Origin: UMGS1279 sp045630265
Lineage (GTDB): Bacteria; Bacillota; Clostridia; Oscillospirales; Acutalibacteraceae
Direction: 5' to 3'
NCBI GenBank assembly: GCA_045630265.1
Contig: JAZQSV010000018.1
Location: forward strand, 1-16,768
Length of the DNA stretch: 16,768 nucleotides
Positions 1 through 6,928 of this stretch are shown here, piece by piece. The position numbers were made by a program, and so were the translations under genes. How positions within the stretch are numbered: position 1 is the stretch's first letter; every line of letters starts with the position of its first letter. The notes under the pieces are model-generated. The model worked only from the letters and a program-made list of their open reading frames with translations, did not search any database and was not told where the DNA came from.

Positions 1-35
1 AAAATATTCACTTAATAAAAAGTTAACACCTAAGC

Positions 36-64
36 TTAAAAAAGTTCTATAAAAATAGTATAAT
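36..64 (+). promoter_or_regulatory. putative promoter of the cardiolipin synthase gene
   Basis: A perfect -10 hexamer TATAAT lies at 59-64. The best-placed -35 is a weak TTAAAA at 36-41, with a 17-bp spacer. The start codon is about 30 bp downstream at 95, so the leader is short. The -10 is convincing and the -35 is poor. Confidence 0.5.
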
Positions 65-94
65 TTGTTTAAAGGCGTAAAAGGAGGTAGGGTT

Positions 95-1639
95 TTGTCG
101 GTCAGAAATAAAAAGCAACACAGAAGGGGACTGGAGATAAAGTCCCGCCTTATACTTATAGGACTTTTTGTTTTAATGCAGGTGGGCGTAATTTTGTTTA
201 TTGCCTCCTTTTTTGCCGCCAAAATGGCATGGATTTATACTATACTTGAAGCGATTAGTATAATAATGGTAATTTATATTCTGAATAAAAAGGGCAATCC
301 CAGCTATAAAATAACCTGGATTGCCTACATTCTTATTTTCCCGCTTGTTGGTGGCCTTGTTTACCTTTTTTGGGGTGGCGGACGAGTTTTTCCGTACGTT
401 AAAAGGCAAATGGTGAAATTTGCAAGGGGAAGCAGTAGGTTTACAAAACAGGACAAGCGGGTAACAAATAAGCTTTTATATGAGGATATGCTCCACGCAA
501 GGCAGGCAAAATTTTTAAGTAACGCTTGCGAGCTTCCGGTTTACGACGGAACAAAAACCACATTTTTAGCACCCGGAGAAAAGGCCCTTCCCGAACTTTT
601 GGCAGAGCTTAAAAAAGCGGAAAAATATATTTTTCTAGAGTTTTTTATTTTGTCGGAAGACAGTATGTGGGAAGAAATTTTTGAAACCCTTAAAGAGCGC
701 ATTGCAAACGGGGTAGAGGTGCGCCTTATATTTGATGATTTCGGTTCTATAACAAGGCAGTACCGCCACTTTGTAAAGCGCATGGAGGCAGAGGGCATTC
801 TGGTACAGGTTTTCAACAAAATCAAGCCCTCTCCCAATATTTTTATGAATAACAGAAATCATAGAAAGATTATTGTTATAGACGGCAAGGTTGCTTTTAC
901 CGGGGGAATGAATATTGCCGACGAATATATAAACCGCACCACCCTGCACGGATATTGGATGGACTGCCTTATGAAACTAGAGGGAAGGGCAGTAACCTCC
1001 TTTGTTGTAATGTTTCTTGCAATGTGGGGCTACTGCGCCAAAAACTATCAAAGGTTTAATAGGTACGTAGCAGACTATAGCGTAGAGGCCGAGGGATTTG
1101 TACAGCCCTACTGCGACGGACCCATCAATGATAAAAATCCCGCAGAGGGCATTTATATGCAACTGCTTAATACTGCGCAGAAGTATGTATATATCGTTTC
1201 GCCCTACCTTATAGTGGACCATACAATGTTAAAGGAACTATGTCTTGCTGCTGAATCGGGTATAGGCGTGCGCATTATAACCCCCAAAATTCCCGACAAG
1301 GGTTACGTTCATCCCGTAACTCAGCACTCCTACGAACAACTACTGGAAAGCGGAGTCAGGGTTTTTGAATACACTCCGGGCTTTGTTCATTCAAAGCTCT
1401 TTGTTTCGGATGACAGCGTTGCAACGGTGGGTACCGTTAATATGGATTACAGAAGCTTTTATTTCCATTTTGAGTGCGGCGTATGGCTTTGCGGCAGCGA
1501 CACCGTAAAGGATATTAAAAAGCACTTTTTAACACTGCAGGCGGACAGCGAGGAAATAGTAATGGAAAAATGGAAAAAGCGACCCCTAGCAACAAAAATA
1601 AAACAAACCCTTCTTTACATCTTTGCACCGTTTATGTAG
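95..1639 (+). CDS. cls: cardiolipin synthase (phospholipase D family)
   Basis: This is a membrane enzyme that joins phosphatidylglycerol molecules into cardiolipin. The protein has 514 residues, the usual length for bacterial Cls. Two hydrophobic segments near the N-terminus (about residues 16-60 and 70-85) anchor it, and two phospholipase D domains follow. The first HxK(x)4D catalytic motif is H256, K258, D263 (NHRKIIVIDG). The second is H432, K434, D439 (VHSKLFVSDD). I chose the TTG at 95 because AAGGAGG at 81-87 lies 7 nt upstream. An in-frame TTG at 65 would place that ribosome binding site inside the gene. It has its own promoter and a terminator at 1736, so it is probably monocistronic. 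The PLD family also includes other phosphatidyltransferases, but the two N-terminal membrane segments and the length favour cardiolipin synthase. Confidence 0.93.
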   Translation: MSVRNKKQHRRGLEIKSRLILIGLFVLMQVGVILFIASFFAAKMAWIYTILEAISIIMVIYILNKKGNPSYKITWIAYILIFPLVGGLVYLFWGGGRVFPYVKRQMVKFARGSSRFTKQDKRVTNKLLYEDMLHARQAKFLSNACELPVYDGTKTTFLAPGEKALPELLAELKKAEKYIFLEFFILSEDSMWEEIFETLKERIANGVEVRLIFDDFGSITRQYRHFVKRMEAEGILVQVFNKIKPSPNIFMNNRNHRKIIVIDGKVAFTGGMNIADEYINRTTLHGYWMDCLMKLEGRAVTSFVVMFLAMWGYCAKNYQRFNRYVADYSVEAEGFVQPYCDGPINDKNPAEGIYMQLLNTAQKYVYIVSPYLIVDHTMLKELCLAAESGIGVRIITPKIPDKGYVHPVTQHSYEQLLESGVRVFEYTPGFVHSKLFVSDDSVATVGTVNMDYRSFYFHFECGVWLCGSDTVKDIKKHFLTLQADSEEIVMEKWKKRPLATKIKQTLLYIFAPFM

Positions 1640-1735
1640 TCCTGCATCTGTTTTAAGGGATTGTTGCAAAAAGGTAAAAGGTGTTTTGCAAAACTCATTA
1701 TAATATATAGAAAGCACAAAGAAGTTTTGAAAATT

Positions 1736-1766
1736 GGCCCCAATATTTTATTTGGGGCCTTAAATT
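1736..1766 (+). terminator. hairpin terminator after cls
   Basis: GGCCCCAA (1736-1743) pairs perfectly with TTGGGGCC (1752-1759) across an 8-nt AT loop. A short T-rich stretch interrupted by three A residues follows. It sits between cls and the rplM promoter. The stem is strong and the U-tract weak, so an attenuator-type hairpin cannot be excluded. Confidence 0.6.
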
Positions 1767-1792
1767 TGTTGAAAAATCTAAAAATCATAATT

Positions 1793-1835
1793 GAGAAAAA
1801 ATGAGAAAAAACGAGCAAAAACGAGCAAAAACGAG
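1793..1835. repeat. four 10-bp units with phased A-tracts
   Basis: Four consecutive 10-bp units of the form GAGMAAAAAY start at 1793, 1803, 1813 and 1823, and a fifth GAG follows at 1833. Each carries an A5-A6 run, so the A-tracts recur once per helical turn. Phased A-tracts bend DNA. The array ends 38 bp upstream of the -35 of the ribosomal protein promoter, where an upstream activating or UP-like element would act. The repeat is plain in the sequence; the regulatory role is inferred. Confidence 0.6.
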
Positions 1836-1872
1836 ATAGTAAGTTGTAAATTAAAAAAGTTTCAAAAATGTG

Positions 1873-1901
1873 TTGACAATGCACCTTGCTTGTGGTATTA
1901 T
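1873..1901 (+). promoter_or_regulatory. promoter of rplM-rpsI
   Basis: A perfect -35 TTGACA (1873-1878) is followed after 17 bp by TATTAT (1896-1901). A TATAAT overlaps it at 1899-1904 with a 20-bp spacer. The start codon of rplM is 33 bp downstream. The near-consensus hexamers fit the strong expression expected of ribosomal protein genes. Confidence 0.8.
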
Positions 1902-1934
1902 AATCAAGCTGAAAAATTTTTAGGAGGAATAAAA

Positions 1935-2363
1935 ATGTCTACTTTTATGGCAAAACCGGCTGAAGTACAGCGCAAATGGTATATTATTGACGCTGCCGGA
2001 AAACCTCTCGGACGCGTTGCAGTTAAAGCTGCTGACCTTTTAAGAGGAAAGGTTAAACCCGAGTTTACTCCCCACGTTGATTGTGGAGACCACGTTATTA
2101 TCATCAATGCAGATAAGGCTGTTCTTACAGGAAATAAGCTTGAGAACAAATATTATCGTCGTCATACCGGTTACGTTGGCGGCCTTAAAGAGGTTAAGTA
2201 TAAAACTCTTATGGCTACCCGCCCCGAACTTGCAATGACTTTGGCAGTTAAGGGTATGGTTCCCGACACCACCATTGGTCGCAAAGCACTTACCCGTCTT
2301 CGTGTTTACAGCGGCGATGCTCACAAGCACGCAGCACAGAAGCCCGAAGTTTGGGAATTTTAA
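1935..2363 (+). CDS. rplM: 50S ribosomal protein L13
   Basis: A structural protein of the large ribosomal subunit that binds 23S rRNA early in assembly. The 142 residues match the family's usual length. Recognisable L13 stretches include WYIIDAAGKPLGR near the N-terminus, the KPEFTPHVDCGDHVIIINA segment, YYRRHTGYVGGLK, and the C-terminal LRVYSGDAHKHAAQKPE. The reading frame stays open upstream to 1791, but AGGAGG at 1922-1927, 7 nt before the ATG at 1935, fixes the start and leaves the promoter outside the gene. It is co-transcribed with rpsI, the normal partner in bacteria. Confidence 0.98.
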   Translation: MSTFMAKPAEVQRKWYIIDAAGKPLGRVAVKAADLLRGKVKPEFTPHVDCGDHVIIINADKAVLTGNKLENKYYRRHTGYVGGLKEVKYKTLMATRPELAMTLAVKGMVPDTTIGRKALTRLRVYSGDAHKHAAQKPEVWEF

Positions 2364-2382
2364 GTAGGAGGGTATGGAAGTT

Positions 2383-2781
2383 ATGTTTGAAGGAAAACCT
2401 TATTTCTATGGCACCGGCAGACGTAAAAGCTCGGTAGCCCGTGTACGCGTATACAGCGGTACAGGAAAAATAACAATTAACGACCGTGATATTGACGAAT
2501 ATTTTGGTCTTGAAACATTAAAGCTCATCGTTCGTCAGCCCCTTAGTCTTACCGCTACTGACGGCAAGTTTGATATTGTTTGTCGCGTAGCAGGTGGTGG
2601 CGTTACAGGTCAGGCAGGCGCTATTCGTCATGGCCTTAGCCGTGCTCTTTTACAGTTTGATGAGGAACTTCGTCCCACACTCAAAAAAGCCGGCCTTCTT
2701 ACTCGTGACCCGAGAATGAAAGAGCGTAAGAAATACGGTCTTAAGGGCGCACGTCGTGCACCTCAGTTCTCCAAGAGATAG
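2383..2781 (+). CDS. rpsI: 30S ribosomal protein S9
   Basis: A small-subunit ribosomal protein whose basic C-terminal tail reaches the P-site tRNA. The YYGTGRRK-like start (YFYGTGRRKSSVARVRVYSG), the GGGVTGQAGAIRHGLSRAL core and the basic end PQFSKR are diagnostic. The ATG at 2383 gives 132 residues and stands 10 nt after GGAGGG (2367-2372). An alternative in-frame ATG at 2374 is only 1 nt from that ribosome binding site, so I prefer 2383, although the upstream start would add just three residues. It follows rplM by 19 bp and is followed by a strong terminator. Confidence 0.97.
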   Translation: MFEGKPYFYGTGRRKSSVARVRVYSGTGKITINDRDIDEYFGLETLKLIVRQPLSLTATDGKFDIVCRVAGGGVTGQAGAIRHGLSRALLQFDEELRPTLKKAGLLTRDPRMKERKKYGLKGARRAPQFSKR

Positions 2782-2817
2782 TTTTACCTTTTGGGAATAC
2801 CAAGTATTTGGCATTAT

Positions 2818-2853
2818 ACCGCCTACAGGGCGTTCCCCTGTGGGCGGTTATTT
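2818..2853 (+). terminator. terminator of rplM-rpsI
   Basis: ACCGCCTACAGGG (2818-2830) pairs with CCCTGTGGGCGGT (2836-2848) along 13 bp with a single T-G wobble and a 5-nt loop. TTATTT follows. This is a strong intrinsic terminator 36 bp after the rpsI stop codon. Confidence 0.88.
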
Positions 2854-2864
2854 GCCCTTAGGGC

Positions 2865-2940
2865 AGAGCGAAACTCCTACTTTTAAAAACGTATTCGGAT
2901 ATATCGCTTACCCTAGGGTAGAGTGATATATCCTAATACG
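2865..2940. repeat. repeat copy 1 fused to a reversed copy (palindrome)
   Basis: The segment 2865-2914 begins AGAGCGAAACTCC and continues through a CGTATTCGGATATATC core to TACCCT. It recurs in the same orientation at 3137-3187 with only a few differences. Directly abutting it, 2915-2940 is an imperfect reverse complement of the core: CGTATT pairs with AATACG, GGATATATC with GATATATCC, and ACCCT with AGGGT. This makes a palindrome of about 50 bp with almost no central loop. A small palindrome TGCCCTTAGGGCA (2853-2865) adjoins it on the left. The arrangement resembles a small non-autonomous mobile or palindromic intergenic repeat. I cannot assign it to a named family. Confidence 0.7.
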
Positions 2941-3118
2941 CCTCAAAGCGGCATATTTTGGTTCTTTTTGCCCATTTAATTCTTGTAAGGCGAAACATTA
3001 CTACGCCTTAAATGAACAAAAATCACACAAAATCTCCTCCCCTTGAGGTCAAAGATTTTTAAAATAGAGGATTTTTGTTCTATAAAGGCAAAAACGCAGT
3101 AAATCCTTTCGGATTTAC
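2941..3118. other. gene-free stretch of nested hairpins
   Basis: No credible coding frame is present. The stretch holds several inverted repeats: TAAGGCG (2986-2992) with CGCCTTA (3004-3010); GAACAAAAATC (3014-3024) with GATTTTTGTTC (3070-3080), which encloses AAAATCT (3029-3035) with AGATTTT (3053-3059); and GTAAATCC (3099-3106) with GGATTTAC (3111-3118) around a TTTC tetraloop. With the repeats on either side, it looks like the interior of a structured, MITE-like element or a decayed intergenic insertion. No transposase or known riboswitch was recognised. Confidence 0.5.
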
Positions 3119-3136
3119 GAGTATTTTAACAAAGAT

Positions 3137-3187
3137 AGAGCGAAAATCCACATTTTAAAAACGTATTCGGATATATCGCGCTACCCT
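3137..3187. repeat. repeat copy 2
   Basis: This is the direct-orientation second copy of the 2865-2914 repeat. The first 20 bp differ at a few positions. The block from TTTTAAAAAC through GGATATATCGC is identical, and the last bases (GCTACCCT against TTACCCT) differ by an insertion. It ends 48 bp before the FAD dehydrogenase start codon, so the promoter of that gene must lie in or very close to it. The palindromic partner that accompanies copy 1 is missing here. Confidence 0.7.
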
Positions 3188-3234
3188 GTCTCCAATGCAT
3201 AGATACTAAGTCTATTTAAAAGGAGTAAATTTTT

Positions 3235-4638
3235 ATGAAAAAGGATATTGTAATTATCGGTGCGGGCCCCGCAGGAATTTTTACAACTATTGAACTTTTA
3301 AGAAAAGGTTGTAAGGATAAAATTCTTATTGTGGAAAAGGGAGCGGCTATTGAAAACCGCAGGTGCCCCAAACATAAAACCAAGCAATGTGTAAACTGCA
3401 AACCCTACTGCCATATTACAACCGGATTTTCGGGCGCAGGCGCATTTTCGGACGGAAAGCTCTCCTTAAGCTATGAGGTGGGGGGAGATTTACCCTCGCT
3501 AATTGGGGAAGATTTTGCCCAAGAGCTCATAAATTACACCGACAGTATATACCTTGAGTTCGGTGCGGATACCCATATCGAGGGTATTAACAACACCGAA
3601 GAGGTTAAGGACATAAGAAAACGTGCCATTAAGGCGGGACTTAAGCTTGTCGATTGTCCCATACGCCACCTTGGTACCGAAAAAGCACAGGATATTTACT
3701 ATGCTTTGGAGCAGTACCTACTTAATAATGGTGTTGAAATTATGTTCGGTTATGAATGTAACGACGTTATTATTGAAGACGGCGTTTGCAAGGGCGTTCA
3801 AATTACCAACGGCAAGGAACAGGTAGAGGTTTTAGCAAACCGTACCATTGTGGCTACGGGTCGCCGCGGCGCCGATTGGTTAGAGGGTCTTTGCGCAGAG
3901 CACGATATTGCACATCAACCCGGTACGGTTGACATTGGTGTTCGTGTTGAGGTTCGTGATGAGGTTATGGAAAAGGTTAATAAGGTGCTTTACGAATCAA
4001 AACTTATCGGTTATCCGAAGCCCTTTAAAAACAAGGTGCGAACCTTCTGTCAAAATCCGGGTGGCTTTGTAAGTCAGGAAAATTACGATAACGACCTTGC
4101 AGTTGTTAACGGACATTCGTATAAGGAACTTAAATCGGGCAACACAAACGTTGCTATTTTGTGTTCTCACAACTTCAGTCACCCCTTTAATCAACCTATT
4201 GCTTATGCACAAAAGGTGGGCGAACTTACAAATATGCTTGGCGCCGGACACATTATGGTACAGCGCTTTGGTGATATTTTAGATGGCAAACGTACCTGGC
4301 CCAAGGAGCTCGCGCAATCTAATATCCGCCCCACCCTTACCGATGCGGTAGCGGGCGATATTACTGCGGCAATGCCTTATAGGGCTATGACCAATATAAT
4401 TAACTTTATTTTGGCTATGGATGAGGTTGTTCCCGGTTTTGCTTCAATAGAAACCTTACTTTATTCGCCCGAGCTTAAATTTTATAGCAATCGCGTTAAG
4501 ATGGATGAAAACCTTAATACCAACATTAAGGGACTTCACTGTCTTGGTGATTCCAGCGGTTGGACAAGAGGACTTATGATGGCATCTGTAATGGGTGTTT
4601 TAATGGGCAGAAAAATTGCCGAAGAACAAAATTTATAA
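3235..4638 (+). CDS. FAD-dependent dehydrogenase, COG2509-type NAD(P)/FAD oxidoreductase
   Basis: A predicted soluble flavoprotein of 467 residues whose physiological substrate is not known for this family. The N-terminal Rossmann dinucleotide-binding motif is GAGPAG (residues 9-14), with the acidic strand end IVEKG around 32-36 expected to contact the FAD ribose. Four cysteines follow at 44, 52, 55 and 59, then a GFSGAGAFSDGK stretch (64-75) typical of these uncharacterised FAD dehydrogenases. Near residue 207 lies an ATGRRG segment. The C-terminal CLGDSSGWTRGLMMASVMG is the second FAD-contacting region. AGGAG at 3221-3225, 9 nt upstream, supports the ATG at 3235. The cysteine spacing would allow an iron-sulfur cluster or a redox-active site, but that is inference. 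It is flanked by repeat-rich DNA on both sides and appears monocistronic. Confidence 0.85.
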   Translation: MKKDIVIIGAGPAGIFTTIELLRKGCKDKILIVEKGAAIENRRCPKHKTKQCVNCKPYCHITTGFSGAGAFSDGKLSLSYEVGGDLPSLIGEDFAQELINYTDSIYLEFGADTHIEGINNTEEVKDIRKRAIKAGLKLVDCPIRHLGTEKAQDIYYALEQYLLNNGVEIMFGYECNDVIIEDGVCKGVQITNGKEQVEVLANRTIVATGRRGADWLEGLCAEHDIAHQPGTVDIGVRVEVRDEVMEKVNKVLYESKLIGYPKPFKNKVRTFCQNPGGFVSQENYDNDLAVVNGHSYKELKSGNTNVAILCSHNFSHPFNQPIAYAQKVGELTNMLGAGHIMVQRFGDILDGKRTWPKELAQSNIRPTLTDAVAGDITAAMPYRAMTNIINFILAMDEVVPGFASIETLLYSPELKFYSNRVKMDENLNTNIKGLHCLGDSSGWTRGLMMASVMGVLMGRKIAEEQNL

Positions 4639-4659
4639 TAAAAATTAGCAGATTTTTAA

Positions 4660-4765
4660 GCAAATATAGTTATATATGTAAAATAATTTAACCTAAATAG
4701 CGACTCTTTTCGATTGACATAATCGCAAAAATAGGTTATAATTATCTTACATAACTATATTTTGC
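4660..4765. repeat. ~105-bp imperfect palindrome around the opp promoter
   Basis: Five nested inverted pairs share nearly the same centre (4712-4718). They are GCAAATATAGTTAT (4660-4673) with ATAACTATATTTTGC (4751-4765); GTAA (4678-4681) with TTAC (4747-4750); ATAATT (4683-4688) with AATTAT (4740-4745); AACCTA (4690-4695) with TAGGTT (4732-4737); and CGATT (4711-4715) with AATCG (4721-4725). The arms differ by a few small insertions. The promoter of the opp operon lies in the right-hand part. It may be a small MITE, an invertible segment or a composite operator; the sequence alone does not decide. Confidence 0.7.
4714..4742 (+). promoter_or_regulatory. consensus sigma-A promoter of the opp operon
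   Basis: A perfect -35 TTGACA (4714-4719) and a perfect -10 TATAAT (4737-4742) are separated by 17 bp. The inverted repeat CGATT-N5-AATCG (4711-4725) covers the -35, so a dimeric repressor bound there would block polymerase. The expected transcription start near 4749 leaves a leader of about 145 nt before oppB. Confidence 0.85.
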
Positions 4766-4867
4766 CGCACTAAAGTGATAAATCAATAAATAGCGCGGCA
4801 AATAGCGTTACAACATAAAAATAGGTATTAGACTTAAGGTTTTGGCAAAATAGTCCTCCTTAGGTCT
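4761..4867 (+). promoter_or_regulatory. structured 5' leader of the opp operon
   Basis: Two hairpins can form in the leader transcript. TTTGCCGC (4761-4768) pairs with GCGGCAAA (4795-4802) and contains a small CACTAAAGTG palindrome (4768-4777). AGACTTAAGG (4830-4839) pairs with CCTTAGGTCT (4858-4867) with one T-G wobble, ending 13 nt before the GAGGGG ribosome binding site of oppB. No T-tract follows either hairpin, so they are more likely to affect translation or RNA stability than termination. I recognise no known riboswitch consensus. Confidence 0.4.
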
Positions 4868-4895
4868 GCCTTGAATTTTTGAGGGGATGAATTTT

Positions 4896-5825
4896 TTGGA
4901 TTCTAAAATGGCGTTTTATATTGTAAAGCGTGTGCTTCTTGCAATATTTACGGTTTTTCTTGTTATCACAATTACGTTTTTCGTAATGCACGCCGTTCCG
5001 GGCGGTCCTTTTACAAGTGAAAAGGCCGTTTCGGCAGAGGTGCAGGCGGCACTTGAAGCCAAGTATGGCTTGGACAAGCCACTGCTTGTACAGTTTGGTA
5101 CTTATTTAAAGGATATTGTAACAAAGTTTGACTTTGGTCCTTCCATTAAGCAGCGTGGCAGAGAGGTTATTGATATTATAGGCGATGGTCTTAAAACCTC
5201 TGCAAAGCTTGGTGCAGCTGCGGCAGGCATTGCACTTGTTTTCGGTGTTATACTTGGTGCTATTGCGGCCCTTAGGCGCAATAAGCTTATTGATAGGATT
5301 ATTATGGTGTTCACAACGGCTTTCGTTTCAATGCCATCCTTTATAATGGGCTCAATATTGCTTATAGTTTTTGCGATAAGTCTAAAGTGGTTGCCGGCAA
5401 ACGGAACAACATCGGCAGGTCTAATTCTTCCTATTATAACGCTGTCCCTTTCGCCGCTGTCCAACATAACGCGTCTTACCCGTTCGAGTATGCTTGACGT
5501 TTTAGGGCAGGACTACATTAGAACAGCAAGAGCGAAGGGCGTTTCCAAGACAAAGATTATTTTCGGCCACGCACTTAAAAACGCTCTTATCCCCGTTATA
5601 ACATATTTTGGACCAATGCTAGCTTACATTGTAACCGGTTCTTTGGTTGTTGAGCAGATTTTTGCCGTTCCCGGAATAGGTAAAGACTTTGTTAACAGTA
5701 TTACCAACCGCGACTATCCGCTTATTATGGGCACAACAATTATCTTAGCCATTTTAATTGTTACAATGAACCTTATAAGCGACCTTCTCTATAAGGTAGT
5801 TGACCCAAGAATCAATTTGGAGTAA
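4896..5825 (+). CDS. oppB: oligopeptide ABC transporter permease OppB
   Basis: One of the two membrane subunits that form the peptide channel. The 309 residues begin with the N-terminal helix typical of OppB/DppB (FYIVKRVLLAIFTVFLVITI), then an extracellular segment containing KYGLDKPLLVQFGTYL, and about five more helices. The EAA loop that docks onto the ATPase spans residues 207-233 (DYIRTARAKGV...LKNALIPV). The C-terminus reads VDPRINLE, as expected for the family. Start choice: GAGGGG (4881-4886) directly touches an in-frame ATG at 4887 with no spacer, while a TTG at 4896 has a 9-nt spacer and an ATG at 4908 is 21 nt away. I therefore favour TTG 4896; cls in this window also uses a TTG. 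It is the first gene of oppBCDF-oppA. Confidence 0.93.
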   Translation: MDSKMAFYIVKRVLLAIFTVFLVITITFFVMHAVPGGPFTSEKAVSAEVQAALEAKYGLDKPLLVQFGTYLKDIVTKFDFGPSIKQRGREVIDIIGDGLKTSAKLGAAAAGIALVFGVILGAIAALRRNKLIDRIIMVFTTAFVSMPSFIMGSILLIVFAISLKWLPANGTTSAGLILPIITLSLSPLSNITRLTRSSMLDVLGQDYIRTARAKGVSKTKIIFGHALKNALIPVITYFGPMLAYIVTGSLVVEQIFAVPGIGKDFVNSITNRDYPLIMGTTIILAILIVTMNLISDLLYKVVDPRINLE

Positions 5826-5851
5826 AAAATAAGCGGTAGGAGAAAGTTAAA

Positions 5852-6913
5852 ATGAAAAAATTCCCACTTAGTTTTCATTTGAATGTAGATTCCTTCTTAC
5901 CCGCAACCGAGGCGGAGAAGGAATATATGGTTCAAATGCGTCCGTCCACCACATTTTTTAAGGACGGCGTTAAGAGACTACTTAAAAATAAGGTTGCAAC
6001 TGTCAGCTTTTTTATAGTTGTAATTATCACACTGACCTGTATCTTTTTGCCTATGTTCTGGCCTTATTCTTACGATAAACAGCTTGGAATTTCACTGGGC
6101 AAACCTACAGACCCTTCGTACTCTAACCTAATGCCGTTTGAGTACGGTGAGACTGAGCAGGCCAAAATAGCAGCAGGGGAGAAGGTTTTCCCCCATATTT
6201 TCGGCACCGACTCACTTGGTAGAGACTATTTTATTCGTGTTGTTTACGGAACAAGAATTTCTCTTGCAGTTGGTTTCTTTGCCAGTCTTATTGTTTTGGT
6301 AATAGGTATGACGGTGGGCTCTATTGCAGGTTACTGCGGCGGCAAGGTTGATATAATTGTTATGAGAATAGTTGATATCATCTATTCCTTGCCCGATATG
6401 CTTATGGTTATACTTTTGGCGTCTGCCTTAAAGGTTTCGGGACTTTCCGAAGCTATTGAGGGCACGGTGCTTGAAAGAATAGGACCAAACATTATAAGCT
6501 TGTTTATAGTTTTTGGTCTTCTATACTGGGTTTCTATGTCCCGTCTTATCAGAGGACAGATTTTAACCCTTCGTGAACAGGAATACGTTTTGGCCGCCCG
6601 TGCTTCGGGTGCAAAGGGCAAACGTATTATAACAAAACACCTTATGCCCAACTGCATAGGAGTTGTTATTGTTTCAACAGCCCTTCAAATTCCAAGTGCT
6701 ATTTTTACAGAAAGCTACCTTTCCTTCCTGGGTCTTGGTGTTAACGCACCTATGCCTTCTCTTGGTTCCTTGGCTTCTGAGGCACTTAACGGAATTCACT
6801 CATATTCATACAGACTAATAATTCCGGCAATAGTTATCTCGCTTATTGTTTTGTCGCTTAACCTTTTTGGTGACGGACTAAGAGATGCATTTGACCCGAA
6901 GCTAAATAGTTAG
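5852..6913 (+). CDS. oppC: oligopeptide ABC transporter permease OppC
   Basis: The second channel-forming permease, 353 residues. It has the cytoplasmic N-terminal extension usual in OppC/DppC (about 45 residues), a first helix at about 50-70, and an extracellular loop carrying the hallmark GTDSLGRD segment (118-125) followed by YGTRISL. The EAA loop lies at about 244-270 (EYVLAARASGAKG...KHLMPNCIG). The C-terminus has LNLFGDGLRDAFDPK, a strong family marker. TAGGAG at 5837-5842, 9 nt upstream, supports the start. It lies 26 bp after oppB and forms the translocation pore with it. Confidence 0.96.
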   Translation: MKKFPLSFHLNVDSFLPATEAEKEYMVQMRPSTTFFKDGVKRLLKNKVATVSFFIVVIITLTCIFLPMFWPYSYDKQLGISLGKPTDPSYSNLMPFEYGETEQAKIAAGEKVFPHIFGTDSLGRDYFIRVVYGTRISLAVGFFASLIVLVIGMTVGSIAGYCGGKVDIIVMRIVDIIYSLPDMLMVILLASALKVSGLSEAIEGTVLERIGPNIISLFIVFGLLYWVSMSRLIRGQILTLREQEYVLAARASGAKGKRIITKHLMPNCIGVVIVSTALQIPSAIFTESYLSFLGLGVNAPMPSLGSLASEALNGIHSYSYRLIIPAIVISLIVLSLNLFGDGLRDAFDPKLNS

Positions 6914-6928
6914 GGAGGTATATTTTAA

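Noticed and set aside
1615..1884. 89-residue open frame on the - strand between cls and rplM
   Set aside because: It runs through the cls end, the terminator hairpin and the phased A-tracts. It has no ribosome binding site and looks like low-complexity AT-rich readthrough.
1791..1934. N-terminal extension of L13
   Set aside because: The frame is open but crosses the promoter. L13 homology and the AGGAGG at 1922 place the start at 1935.
2865..3187. CRISPR array
   Set aside because: There are only two forward copies, separated by about 220 bp of structured DNA. There are no regular spacers and no cas genes.
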